A DNA stretch of 64,000 nt from Qipengyuania_B thermophila (lineage in GTDB: Bacteria; Pseudomonadota; Alphaproteobacteria; Sphingomonadales; Sphingomonadaceae), in contig NZ_SDSI01000002.1 of assembly GCF_004153605.1 (NCBI RefSeq), forward strand, positions 372,001 to 436,000, in the 5' to 3' direction. The position numbers and the translations under genes were made by a program. Below the pieces are notes generated by a model, which was given only the letters and a program-made list of their open reading frames with translations, had not been told where the DNA came from and made no database searches. This document shows, piece by piece, positions 46,124-56,663 of this stretch. Position 1 is the first letter of the stretch. Every line of letters begins with the position of its first letter.

Positions 46124-46148
46124 AAAAAAGGCGGCCATGGCGGCCGCC
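46124..46148 (-). terminator. Intrinsic terminator of rpsD
   Basis: On the minus strand a 7-bp stem GGCGGCC/GGCCGCC with a 5-base loop is followed by six T (46129-46124), the clearest U-tract terminator in the window, 23 bases after the rpsD stop. Confidence 0.85.
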
Positions 46149-46170
46149 CTTCCTGTCGTATGATGAAGCG

Positions 46171-46785
46171 TCAGCGGGAGTAAAACTCCACCACCAGGTT
46201 CGGTTCCATCGTCACCGGATAGGGCACCTCGTCGAGCTTCGGCACGCGGGTGAACGTCACCTTGTCGTTGCCATCGGGAACGACATAGTCGGGGATGTCG
46301 CGTTCGGGCAGGCTCTGCGCCTCGATCACCAGCGCCATTTCCTTGGCCTTGGGCCCGAGGCTGATCACGTCGCCGACATCCACACGCCGGCTGGCGATGT
46401 TGCATTTCACGCCGTTGACGCGCACGTGTCCATGGCTGACGAGCTGGCGGGCGGCGAAGATGGTCGGCACGAACTTGGCGCGATAAACCACCATGTCGAG
46501 GCGCCGCTCGAGCAGACCGATGAGGTTCTGGCCCGTGTCGCCGCGCATGCGGCTCGCTTCCTGATAGGTGCGCTTGAACTGCTTCTCCGTGACGTCGCCG
46601 TAATAGCCCTTGAGCTTCTGCTTGGCGCGGAGCTGCAGACCAAAGTCGCTCACCTTGCCCTTGCGGCGCTGCCCGTGCTGGCCGGGGCCGTAGGACCGCT
46701 TGTTGACGGGGGAGTTAGGCCGCCCCCAGATGTTCTCGCCCATGCGGCGATCGAGCTTGTGCTTGGCGCTGGTGCGCTTGGTCAT
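46171..46785 (-). CDS. rpsD: 30S ribosomal protein S4
   Basis: A 204-residue primary rRNA-binding protein of the small subunit, needed for 16S folding and decoding fidelity. It has the typical N-terminus [19 protein letters not shown] and an S4 RNA-binding domain ([28 protein letters not shown]). No zinc cysteines are present. ATG 46785 follows AGGAGACGACC. It is a single-gene unit with a leader hairpin and a terminator. Confidence 0.98.
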   Translation of the reverse strand: MTKRTSAKHKLDRRMGENIWGRPNSPVNKRSYGPGQHGQRRKGKVSDFGLQLRAKQKLKGYYGDVTEKQFKRTYQEASRMRGDTGQNLIGLLERRLDMVVYRAKFVPTIFAARQLVSHGHVRVNGVKCNIASRRVDVGDVISLGPKAKEMALVIEAQSLPERDIPDYVVPDGNDKVTFTRVPKLDEVPYPVTMEPNLVVEFYSR

Positions 46786-46805
46786 GGTCGTCTCCTGATC
46801 TGCTG

Positions 46806-46824
46806 GCCGCCGAAGGGTGGCGGC
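46806..46824 (-). promoter_or_regulatory. Leader hairpin in the rpsD 5' untranslated region
   Basis: GCCGCC (46806-46811) pairs with GGCGGC (46819-46824) across a 7-base loop, 10 bases upstream of the ribosome binding site. S4 is a known translational autoregulator in other bacteria, so the structure could take part in feedback, but no known S4 motif is recognised. Confidence 0.35.
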
Positions 46825-46908
46825 TTCAACCCGGCATCGCACCGCCAGACCCTTGCATCTGGCGCGGCATCCGCTTCACCGGGGTGCGGAGCCAATTCGC
46901 GAGCGCGG

Positions 46909-46936
46909 CCGATAGCACATGGCGGCGCGGGGTCAA
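46909..46936 (-). promoter_or_regulatory. Probable sigma70 promoter of rpsD
   Basis: On the minus strand TTGACC (46936-46931), 16 bases, TATCGG (46914-46909), giving a leader of about 115 bases. The -35 is strong and the -10 partial. Confidence 0.45.
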
Positions 46937-47018
46937 GCCGCGCGTTCCGGCTCCTGCGGGCGGTTGGGTTGCGCGGCCCGCTCTCGACAAAAGGGCCGGG
47001 TCTCGGCAGGACGGCGCC

Positions 47019-47345
47019 ATGTGCACCTCACGACACGACAGCAACACCATCGCCCCCGAGCGTTGCGAGACGATGGAGCAGGTGCGCGCCGGCGTCGATC
47101 ACACCGACCGGCTGCTCATGGCGCTGCTGGAAAGACGGTTCGGCTACATGCGCGCCGCGGCCCGGATCAAGGAACGACGCGATGCGGTGCGCGACGAGGC
47201 ACGCAAGGCGCAGGTCATCGCCAATGCCCGGCAGGACGCGATCGGACGCGGTGTTCCGGACGATTGCGTGGCTGCCATGTGGGACGTGCTGGTGGAAAGC
47301 TCCATCGCTTACGAGATGGAGGAATGGGACCGGATCAGGCGTTGA
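47019..47345 (+). CDS. Chorismate mutase (AroQ type)
   Basis: A 108-residue monofunctional AroQ-fold chorismate mutase, converting chorismate to prephenate for phenylalanine and tyrosine. Active-site residues lie in RAGVDHTDRLLMALLERRFG, RAAARIKERR and VPDDCVAAMWDVLVESSI. ATG 47019 is chosen because the family usually starts 15-20 residues before the first helix; the ORF is open further upstream into the rpsD promoter region. Its stop overlaps the end of trmJ, tail to tail, by 11 bases. Confidence 0.86.
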   Translation: MCTSRHDSNTIAPERCETMEQVRAGVDHTDRLLMALLERRFGYMRAAARIKERRDAVRDEARKAQVIANARQDAIGRGVPDDCVAAMWDVLVESSIAYEMEEWDRIRR

Positions 47346-48066
47346 TCCGCCGCTCGATCGCCGACAGCGCGCCGCGCAGCGTCCGCACTTCGAGATGGTT
47401 CCAGCTTGCCCGGGTCAGCAGGTTGCGCAGGGTCAGGCGGGTCGCCGCAGCGCGGTCGGCGGGCAGGAAGTAGCCAGCCGGCTCGAGCAGCCGTTCGAAA
47501 TGGGCGATCAACCCGTCGAGTTCGTGTTGCGGCGCCGGCGGTAGCAGCTGTGTCGCCGTGGGCTGGGACAGGCCTTCGGCGGCGGCGGTGAGGCTCCATT
47601 CGTAGGCACAGATCGCAACCGCCTGGGCAAGATTGAGCGAGCCGAAACCGGGATTGATGGGTATGGTCAGGATCGTGCGGGCGAGGGCGACGTCGGCCGT
47701 CTCGAGGCCGGAGCGTTCCGGGCCGAACAGGATGGCGGACCGGCCCGGCAGGGCCGCCATCTGCACCGCCGCCTCACGCGGGGCGAGCACCGGCTTGGTC
47801 ACGCCGCGCTTGCGCACGGTTGTCGCGAACACGTTGCTGCATTCGGCGATGGCGGAGGACACGTCGGGATAGACGCGCGCCGCGGCCAGCACGCTGTCCG
47901 CACCGGCCGCCGCGGGACCCGCCGCAGGATTGGGCCAGCCATCCCGCGGCGCCACCAGACGCAGATCCGTCAGGCCGAAATTGAGCATCGCCCGCGCAGC
48001 CTTGCCGATGTTTTCGCCAAGCTGGGGACGCACGAGAACGATGGCCGGGGCGCGATCGGAATGCAT
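47335..48066 (-). CDS. trmJ: tRNA/rRNA methyltransferase of the TrmJ/SpoU class
   Basis: A 243-residue SPOUT methyltransferase related to TrmJ, which 2'-O-methylates nucleotide 32 of tRNAs. The knotted fold shows VLVRPQLGENIGKAARAMLNFG, ILFGPERSGLETADVALA and the SAM-binding ending INPGFGSLNLAQAVAICAYE. The C-terminal about 80 residues carry the TrmJ-type helical extension. ATG 48066 is used; a TTG at 48102 would add 12 residues. It is the last gene of the rpiB-glyA run. Confidence 0.87.
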   Translation of the reverse strand: MHSDRAPAIVLVRPQLGENIGKAARAMLNFGLTDLRLVAPRDGWPNPAAGPAAAGADSVLAAARVYPDVSSAIAECSNVFATTVRKRGVTKPVLAPREAAVQMAALPGRSAILFGPERSGLETADVALARTILTIPINPGFGSLNLAQAVAICAYEWSLTAAAEGLSQPTATQLLPPAPQHELDGLIAHFERLLEPAGYFLPADRAAATRLTLRNLLTRASWNHLEVRTLRGALSAIERRINA

Positions 48067-48114
48067 CCTGCGGCCGATGGCGCAGCGCCGCGCCCGGTGC
48101 AAGATGCGAACGCG

Positions 48115-48336
48115 CTAGCGCTTGATCCGGTTGTAGAAGGCGTAACCCGCCCCCGCCACCAGCCCGAATGGCAGAGTGACCACCGGGAGCAGCGCCCCGG
48201 CCAGTGCACCGATCGCCGCGCCGGCGAGCACGGGCTTCGTCGAGGGGTGCTGGAGCCCGCCCTTTGCCATGGCCGACAGTTCCGCCTTGGCGTCTTCGAC
48301 CAGCCCTGACCTGCCCTTGTGATCGTCGTGTCGCAT
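48115..48336 (-). CDS. Small glycine-zipper membrane protein
   Basis: A 73-residue protein with a charged N-terminal helix and a long hydrophobic stretch (about residues 35-68) rich in Gly and Ala (GAAIGALAGALLPVV). It starts 4 bases after the glyA stop, so it is co-transcribed and probably coupled. No function is known; the glycine-zipper pattern resembles small stress or membrane-stabilising proteins. Confidence 0.7.
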   Translation of the reverse strand: MRHDDHKGRSGLVEDAKAELSAMAKGGLQHPSTKPVLAGAAIGALAGALLPVVTLPFGLVAGAGYAFYNRIKR

Positions 48337-48339
48337 TGC

Positions 48340-49650
48340 TCAGCGCTCCGGATAAACGGGAAATCTGTCGCACAGGTCGGCGACCTGCTGCAAGACGGCG
48401 CGTTCCGTGTCGGTGTCGCCGTCGTCGCCGCAGCGGGACACGCCCTTGATCACCTCCGCAATCATGGCGCCGACCTGGCGGAACTCCGCCGGTCCGAACC
48501 CGCGCGTCGTGGCGGCCGGTGTGCCAAGGCGGATGCCGCTGGTGACGAAGGGGGAGCGCGAGTCGAAGGGAATGCTGTTCTTGTTGCAGGTCAGGCGTGC
48601 CCGCTCCAGCGCCTTTTCAGCCGCCTTGCCGGTCACGCCCACAGCCGTCAGGTCGACGAGCATCGAGTGATTGTCCGTGCCACCCGACACGATGCGCAGG
48701 CCGTGCTCCTCGAGGCTGGCCGCCAGGACGCGGGCATTCTCCACCACCCGGTGCGCGTACACGCGGAAGGAGGGTTGCAGAGCTTCGCGGAAGGCCACTG
48801 CCTTGGCGGCGACGACATGCATCAGCGGTCCGCCCTGCAGCCCCGGGAACACGGCGGAATTGAACGCCTTGGCAAGCCCGTCATCGTTGGTCAGGATCAC
48901 CCCCGAACGCGGTCCCCGCAGGCTCTTGTGGGTGGTCGTCGTGACGACGTGCGCGTGCGGGAAGGGCGAGGGGTGCGCGCCGCCCGCCACCAGACCCGAA
49001 ATGTGGCTCATGTCGCACAGCAGGGTGGCGCCCACCTCGTCGGCGATCTGCCGGAAGCGGGCGAAATCCCAGTGCCGGGAATAGGCTGTTCCGCCGCAGA
49101 TGATCAGCTTTGGCCGGTGCTCGCGCGCGGTGCGCTCCACCGCGTCCATGTCGATCCGCTCGTCGTCGCGCCGCACGCCGTAGCTGACCGGCTTGAACCA
49201 CTTGCCGCTGATGTTGACGGGCGATCCATGGGTCAGATGCCCACCCGAGTTCAGGTCCAGACCCATGAAGGTGTCGCCCGGCTCCAGCAGAGCGAGGAAC
49301 ACGGCCTGGTTCATCTGGCTGCCGGAATTGGGCTGCACGTTCGCGTGGGCACAGCCGAAGAGCTGCTTGGCGCGGTCGATGGCGAGGCGTTCGACCGCAT
49401 CCGCATACTCGCAGCCGCCATAGTATCGCTTGCCGGGATAGCCTTCCGCGTACTTGTTGGTGAACACGCTGCCCGTCGCCTCGAGAACGGCCCGGCTCGC
49501 GATGTTCTCGCTGGCGATGAGTTCGATGCCGCTCTGCTGCCGTCGCAGTTCGCCCGCGACGGCCGCATGAACCTCGGGGTCGGTGTCGGCGAGGCTGTTG
49601 CTCCAGAACCCGTCATCGGTGTGTTCGCGCGGTGCGGTGGCGGTGCCCAT
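48340..49650 (-). CDS. glyA: Serine hydroxymethyltransferase
   Basis: A 436-residue PLP enzyme interconverting serine and glycine with tetrahydrofolate, the main source of one-carbon units (also used by PanB and purine synthesis). The PLP lysine lies in [18 protein letters not shown]; other marks are [18 protein letters not shown] and [17 protein letters not shown] 49650 follows AAGGA. It comes nine bases after rpiB. Confidence 0.97.
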   Translation of the reverse strand: MGTATAPREHTDDGFWSNSLADTDPEVHAAVAGELRRQQSGIELIASENIASRAVLEATGSVFTNKYAEGYPGKRYYGGCEYADAVERLAIDRAKQLFGCAHANVQPNSGSQMNQAVFLALLEPGDTFMGLDLNSGGHLTHGSPVNISGKWFKPVSYGVRRDDERIDMDAVERTAREHRPKLIICGGTAYSRHWDFARFRQIADEVGATLLCDMSHISGLVAGGAHPSPFPHAHVVTTTTHKSLRGPRSGVILTNDDGLAKAFNSAVFPGLQGGPLMHVVAAKAVAFREALQPSFRVYAHRVVENARVLAASLEEHGLRIVSGGTDNHSMLVDLTAVGVTGKAAEKALERARLTCNKNSIPFDSRSPFVTSGIRLGTPAATTRGFGPAEFRQVGAMIAEVIKGVSRCGDDGDTDTERAVLQQVADLCDRFPVYPER

Positions 49651-49659
49651 GATTGATCC

Positions 49660-50097
49660 TTATGATGTCAGTTGTGCAAGCTGGTCGACCCGGCGCTGAT
49701 GCCGGCCCCCCGCGAACGGCGTGACGAGGAAGGCTTCGAGACACGCCTTGGCCATGTCCACCCCGACGATCCGCGCGCCGAGCGCCAGCACGTTGGCGTC
49801 GTTGTGTTCACGGGCAAGGCGCGCGGACAGCGGCTCGGTGACGAGCGCACAGCGGATGGACGGAAAACGGTTGACCGCGATCGAGACGCCGATGCCCGAG
49901 CCGCACAGGATCACGCCGCGCTCCGCCTCCCCGTGAGTCACCGCTTCGGCCAGCCGCCGCCCCATGCCCGGATAGTCGATGCTGGCGTCCGTGGCTGGCC
50001 CGAGATCGAGAACATCGCGACTCTGCTCTGCCAGCCACGTGCGCAAGGCTTCTTTCAATTGGAAACCGGCATGATCCGAAGCGATGGCGATGCGCAT
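49660..50097 (-). CDS. rpiB: Ribose-5-phosphate isomerase B
   Basis: A 145-residue LacA/RpiB isomerase of the pentose phosphate pathway. Marks: IAIASDHAGFQLKEAL, LDLGPATDASIDYPG, the active-site Cys in GVILCGSGIGVSIAVNRF, and REHNDANVLALGARIVG. The start ATG 50097 is set by homology (MRIAIASDH); the ribosome binding site is weak. rpiB-glyA is a common alphaproteobacterial pair. Confidence 0.95.
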   Translation of the reverse strand: MRIAIASDHAGFQLKEALRTWLAEQSRDVLDLGPATDASIDYPGMGRRLAEAVTHGEAERGVILCGSGIGVSIAVNRFPSIRCALVTEPLSARLAREHNDANVLALGARIVGVDMAKACLEAFLVTPFAGGRHQRRVDQLAQLTS

Positions 50098-50151
50098 GGC
50101 CGCCACATAGGAAATTTGCCGCGCCGGAACCACCGCAAAAGCGCGCGGATC

Positions 50152-50529
50152 TCAGTTCTCCTCGGCACCTTTCAGGGCGCAACCGATCGCCCTGGCAATC
50201 TCGAGCGGCGAGTAGGGCTTGGGGATTGTCGGGACGTGCCGGAACGGCTCCGGATGCACGGTGTTGCCGTAGCCGGTCGCGAAAATGAAGGCCATGCGCC
50301 GTTCGACAAGCTTGCTGGCAACCGGATAGCTCGGCGATCCGTTGATGTTCACATCGAGGATGGCGAAGTCGAAGCAGCCTTCCGCCGCCGCCGACATTGC
50401 CTCGTCGATGGAGCAGGTCAGGGTCGGCTGCGCCCCTGCATCGGCGAGCAGATCCTCAAGCGTGAAGGCGATGATCGGCTCGTCCTCCAGCACCAGGACC
50501 GATGCGCCTTGCAGAAACCGGAGCGGCAT
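50152..50529 (-). CDS. Single-domain response regulator with FATGYG motif
   Basis: A 125-residue stand-alone receiver. It has the acidic pair LVLEDEP, the phosphoacceptor Asp in FAILDVNINGS and the Lys in TIPKPYSPLE. The sequence FATGYG in place of the usual T-loop matches the FAT GUY class of alphaproteobacterial receivers, which often partner HWE/HisKA_2 kinases in general stress signalling. It starts two bases after the HWE kinase stop, so they form one unit. There is no output domain, so it should act through a protein partner or as a phosphate sink. Confidence 0.88.
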   Translation of the reverse strand: MPLRFLQGASVLVLEDEPIIAFTLEDLLADAGAQPTLTCSIDEAMSAAAEGCFDFAILDVNINGSPSYPVASKLVERRMAFIFATGYGNTVHPEPFRHVPTIPKPYSPLEIARAIGCALKGAEEN

Positions 50530-50531
50530 CC

Positions 50532-52040
50532 TCAGAGCCTCGCTGACATGTGATAGGCAAAGCCATCCGGCTCGAAGTCCAGCCTGGTCGCACTTCCGCT
50601 GCCCAGACCGTGACGGATCAGCCGGCTGCCGAAACCCTTGCGCGCCGGGTTCGTCGCCGGCGGTCCGCCGTGCTCGGTCCAGCACAGGTTGAGGTCCGTG
50701 TGGCTGTCGCGGTTGTCGACCGACCATTGCACGGACACCGTGCCCGTTTCGTTGCTGAGCCCGCCATATTTCAGGGCGTTGGTGGCGAGTTCATGGACGA
50801 TCATGGCCATCGACACCGCCTGCTGCGGTCCGAGCGTGACCTGCGGGCCGTCGACCGCCACGCGCGCCTTCGCCGGCCCGGCGGTCGCGCTGAGCGCGTC
50901 GCAGACGATGTCCTTGAGCTCGGCCGCTTTCCAGCTGCACTGGGTGAGCAGATTGTGCGCGGCCGCCAGGGCGGCAAGGCGCGCGTTGAACGCCTTCATC
51001 GGGCCGGGATCGGTTGCGGCGGCGCTGAAGGTCTGCTGCGCGAGGCTCTGCACAATGGCGAGGGTGTTCTTCACCCGGTGATTCAGCTCGTCGATCAGCA
51101 GCTGCTGCCGCTCGGCCGCCTGATGTTCGGCCGTGACGTCATAGCCCTGGATCAGCACGCCGCTGACATCCTGTCCGTTGAGCCGCACCGGCTGGAACAC
51201 GAATTGCAGCATGAGTTCACGCCGCGCGCGGCCTTCGCCGCCGTAGAGGCTGACCGGCTCCCGCACGCCGAAATAGGGTTCGCCCGTCGCGACCACGGTG
51301 TCGAGGATGTCCAGGAATCCCTGCTCGACAACCTCGGGGAGCGCCTCGGCAACGGTCCGTCCCACCAGGTCGTCACGCATCACCAGCGTCCGGTAGGCCG
51401 CATTCGTCATGACGAAGCGGTGGTCGGCCCCTTCCAGCATGGCCACGAAGCCGGGTGCCTGTTCGAACATGGCGCGCAGCGTCTCGGCCTCGTCCTCCAG
51501 CGCGTTCATCCGCGCGGTGACGGACCGGGCGCGTTCCATCAGCCCGACCTCGTCGCGCAGCCGGCGCAGATTGTGCAGCTCGGTGACGTCCACCGTATGC
51601 TGAAGGAGCTGAACCGCTTCCCCGTGTTCGTCGAGGATGGGCGTGTGCGTCGCGCTCCAGTAGCGCTCGACCATCTCGCCGTTCTCGTCCGCCAGATCAT
51701 AGCGGATGTGCGGCACCTCGTCGACGCGAGCGTCCCGGAAGGTGCGGTCGAAAGAGGCGCGTAGCTGCCGCTGGCTTTCCGAGGCCTCCTCGCTGGGGAA
51801 GGCCTCGAACATCGCGCGACCGATCAGTTCGTCCCGCTGGCGACCCGTGACCGCAAGATAGGCTTCGTTCATCCAGACAATGCGGTAAGCGCGGTCGAGC
51901 ACGACATACGCATTCGGTGAACGGTTGAGCAAATCCTCGTACGGGATCAAGGGCCGGTCTCCTCCGCCGTAAGTCGATGGGCCGGCATGCCTCGTGCCAG
52001 CCAGGCGCCGAAAGTCAACAGGCTGCAACTCTGAAGCCAT
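50532..52040 (-). CDS. PAS-PAS HWE-type sensor histidine kinase
   Basis: A 502-residue soluble kinase. Two PAS domains (about residues 35-155 and 180-305; RIVWMNEAYLAVTGRQRDEL and HRFVMTNAAYRTLV) precede a HWE/HisKA_2 dimerisation domain with phosphoacceptor His in LIDELNHRVKNTLAIVQSLA, and an ATPase domain whose N-box is MIVHELATNALKYGGLS. No LOV-type NCRFLQ cysteine motif is seen, so light sensing through flavin is not supported; ligand unknown. No membrane segments. It is followed directly by the FATGYG receiver. Confidence 0.9.
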   Translation of the reverse strand: MASELQPVDFRRLAGTRHAGPSTYGGGDRPLIPYEDLLNRSPNAYVVLDRAYRIVWMNEAYLAVTGRQRDELIGRAMFEAFPSEEASESQRQLRASFDRTFRDARVDEVPHIRYDLADENGEMVERYWSATHTPILDEHGEAVQLLQHTVDVTELHNLRRLRDEVGLMERARSVTARMNALEDEAETLRAMFEQAPGFVAMLEGADHRFVMTNAAYRTLVMRDDLVGRTVAEALPEVVEQGFLDILDTVVATGEPYFGVREPVSLYGGEGRARRELMLQFVFQPVRLNGQDVSGVLIQGYDVTAEHQAAERQQLLIDELNHRVKNTLAIVQSLAQQTFSAAATDPGPMKAFNARLAALAAAHNLLTQCSWKAAELKDIVCDALSATAGPAKARVAVDGPQVTLGPQQAVSMAMIVHELATNALKYGGLSNETGTVSVQWSVDNRDSHTDLNLCWTEHGGPPATNPARKGFGSRLIRHGLGSGSATRLDFEPDGFAYHMSARL

Positions 52041-52111
52041 GCGCCCAAGCGCCGGAGAGCCGCCCGGATCGTGCAGAGGCGTGCCGGGAACGGACCGGGC
52101 GCCGACGCGCG

Positions 52112-54178
<2,067 letters not shown>

Positions 54179-54223
54179 GTCGCAATCTGATCCATCGTGC
54201 CGCGGGAGCGTTCCCGCAGCGTG

Positions 54224-56053
54224 TCACGTCTGTCCAACCCTGGGTGCAGGTTTGCCCGCTATGTGGCGCAGGCGGGTGTCAAATTCCAGCTTTCGTTTGC
54301 GCAGGCGCTGCTGCTCGGCGAAGGCGCCTTCCGGATCGGTTGCGAAACGGGCCGTCGCTTCGGCGAGTGCGCGCTCGAGTGCCGGCCGCTCCACCAGCAG
54401 CGTCACCGCCTCGCGCAGCGCGTCGGCAGCCTGCTGCGGATCGCGTTCGGATGCGATCGGCATGGCATCGGCGCTGCCGGCGGGCAATGCCGCCCTGACC
54501 GCCGCGGCAAGAGATGCGCCGTCGCCCGGATGCTCCGCATGGTCGAGCAGGATGTCCGTCGCGGAGGCGAGGCAAGGGTGAAGGCCGGCAAGGCGCGCAA
54601 GTAGGTCCGCGCAGCAGCCGATCGCGTCGGGATGCCGCGCAAGGCCGAGCAGGACGGCGGCGGCGAGCCGGTGACCGTCTCCGCCGCTCTGGCGGGCACG
54701 GAGCGCGGCGGAGGCCTGCTGCGGCACCGCTGAACCCGCCGATCCGGCGCGACCGCGCGTGGCATGGCCTCGCCCCGTGACCTGACGGGGCGGAAAGGCG
54801 AAGGCCGAAAAGCGGTCCATCAGCTCGCGCCGGTACAGGGCGGCGATGTCGCGGTTGCCGATCGCCTCGACATGGCGGAGCAGCCGCGCCTTGAGAGCGG
54901 CCTTCTCCTCCGGGCTTTGCACCGGGGCGGCGTCGCGTTCTGCATGCCACAGGAACTCGACGAGACTGCTCGCCCGGTCGAGAAGGCTCTCCACCGCCTT
55001 TGCGCCGCCAGCCCGGACGAGGTCGTCGGGATCCGCGCCCGGCGGCAGGGACACGATCCGCAGCGACTTGCCGGGCTGGAGCAAGGGGAGCGCCCGCTCC
55101 GCTGCCTTCAACGCCGCCCTCCGCCCCGCCGCGTCGCCGTCGAAGCACAGCAGCGGACAGTCGGCATGGTGCCAGAGCAGGGCGAGCTGTTCGCCCGTCA
55201 GCGCCGTCCCCAGCGCCGCCACCGCCTCGTCCAGGCCGGCCGCCGACAGGGCGACGACGTCCATGTAGCCCTCGACGACGATCAGCCGCCCCTTCGTCCG
55301 CGCAGCCGGAGCCGCACGGTCGAGATTGAAGAGCATGGTCCCCTTGCTGAACAGCGGCGTGTCGGGCGAGTTCAGGTATTTGGGCGCGTTCGGGCGGTCG
55401 CTGATCAGGCGGCCGCCAAAGCCCACGACACGGCCGCGCGCGTCACGGATGGGCAGGGTGATACGGTCGCGAAACCGCTCCACCGCCTGGCCGTCCTCCG
55501 TGACCGACAGCAACCCCGCGGTCACCAGACGTTCGGTGCCCAAGTGGCCGAGAGCAGCGACCAGTTGCCCTCGTGCGGCAGGGGCATAGCCGAAGCCGAA
55601 GCCGCGCAGCACCTCTGCCGGCACCATGCGCGAACGGAGATAGGCCCGCGCGCCTTCCCCCTGGGGTCCGCCGAGCTGGGCGGTGAACCAGTCCTGCGCG
55701 GCGGCGAGCGCCTCGCGCAGGAGGCTGCGCTCGTCCTGCCGTCTGGCGGCCGCCGGATCCGGCTGCGGCACGTCCATGCCCGCCTGCGCCGCCAGTTCGC
55801 GCACGGCATCCATGAAGCCGAGCCCCTGATGATCGGTCAGCCACCGGATGACGTCCCCATGCGCCTGGCAGCCGAAGCAGTGGTAGAACCCCTTCGCGTC
55901 GTTGACGTAGAAGCTGGGCGTCTTCTCCTGGTGGAAGGGACAGCAGGCGCGATACTCGCGCCCGGCCTTCTGCAGGCGGACCGAGCGGCCGATCACGGCG
56001 CTGAGCGTGATGCGGGCGCGCAGCTCGTCGAGCCATTGCGGCGACAGCGTCAT
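54224..56053 (-). CDS. dnaG: DNA primase DnaG
   Basis: A 609-residue primase that synthesises RNA primers for replication. The zinc-binding domain holds C38-P-F-H41 and C59-F-G-C62 (CCPFHQEKTPSF, FYHCFGC). The TOPRIM core shows LIVVEGYMDVVALSAAG and PLLCFDGDAAGRRAA. The C-terminal helicase-binding region is less conserved. The start ATG 56053 is 10 bases after yqeY. rpsU, the E. coli neighbour, is replaced by yqeY. Confidence 0.97.
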   Translation of the reverse strand: MTLSPQWLDELRARITLSAVIGRSVRLQKAGREYRACCPFHQEKTPSFYVNDAKGFYHCFGCQAHGDVIRWLTDHQGLGFMDAVRELAAQAGMDVPQPDPAAARRQDERSLLREALAAAQDWFTAQLGGPQGEGARAYLRSRMVPAEVLRGFGFGYAPAARGQLVAALGHLGTERLVTAGLLSVTEDGQAVERFRDRITLPIRDARGRVVGFGGRLISDRPNAPKYLNSPDTPLFSKGTMLFNLDRAAPAARTKGRLIVVEGYMDVVALSAAGLDEAVAALGTALTGEQLALLWHHADCPLLCFDGDAAGRRAALKAAERALPLLQPGKSLRIVSLPPGADPDDLVRAGGAKAVESLLDRASSLVEFLWHAERDAAPVQSPEEKAALKARLLRHVEAIGNRDIAALYRRELMDRFSAFAFPPRQVTGRGHATRGRAGSAGSAVPQQASAALRARQSGGDGHRLAAAVLLGLARHPDAIGCCADLLARLAGLHPCLASATDILLDHAEHPGDGASLAAAVRAALPAGSADAMPIASERDPQQAADALREAVTLLVERPALERALAEATARFATDPEGAFAEQQRLRKRKLEFDTRLRHIAGKPAPRVGQT

Positions 56054-56063
56054 GCGGCGCGGC

Positions 56064-56519
56064 TCACTCCGACAGCGCGTCCTTCACCAGCGCGCTGGCG
56101 CGGGCCATGTCGAGGCTCGCGCCGTGCCGCGCCTTCAGGGCGGCCATGACCCTGCCGATGTCTTTTGGCCCCTGCGCTCCCAACTCGTCGCGCAGCCGGG
56201 CGATCGCCTCCTTCATGGCAGCTTCGTCCATCCGTTCGGGAAGGAAGCTTTCGATGACGTTCAGCTCCGCGCGTTCCTGTTCGGCAAGCTCGGTGCGGCC
56301 GCCTTTGGTATAAAGGGCGATGGATTCCTGCCGCTGCTTGGCCATCTTGAGCAGCACGTCCGTGACGAGCGCATCGTCGTCCACCGGCGCAGAGGCCGTC
56401 CGCTGCTCGATGTCGCGATCCTTGATCTTGGCGCCGATCAGCCGGAGCGCCGCAAGACGTTCCTTGTCGCCGGCCTTCATCGCCGCCACCGTTTCGGCCT
56501 TGATCCTGTCTCTCAACAT
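56064..56519 (-). CDS. GatB/YqeY-domain protein
   Basis: A 151-residue helical protein of the YqeY family, related to the C-terminal tail domain of GatB and probably binding tRNA. Marks: LKAGDKERLAALRLI-like MKAGDKERLAALRLIGAKIK, AKQRQESIALYTKGGRTELA, and GRVMAALKARHGASLDMARA near the end. Its precise role is unknown. It heads the yqeY-dnaG-rpoD operon and is divergent from carA across 144 bases. Confidence 0.92.
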   Translation of the reverse strand: MLRDRIKAETVAAMKAGDKERLAALRLIGAKIKDRDIEQRTASAPVDDDALVTDVLLKMAKQRQESIALYTKGGRTELAEQERAELNVIESFLPERMDEAAMKEAIARLRDELGAQGPKDIGRVMAALKARHGASLDMARASALVKDALSE

Positions 56520-56663
56520 CGGGGTCTCCGTCGCCTGATCCGGGTCCGGGCACTGACAGGCCGGAGCGGCGTTGCCAAGAGCCGCGGTTGACGGCCGCCG
56601 CCACAGGCCTTAGCGACCGCCTCTTAGCACACATCGCCGGCTTGCCACACTTCGGAGCGCTTC

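Noticed and set aside
50532..52040. LOV photoreceptor kinase
   Set aside because: Neither PAS domain has the cysteine motif needed for flavin adduct formation.
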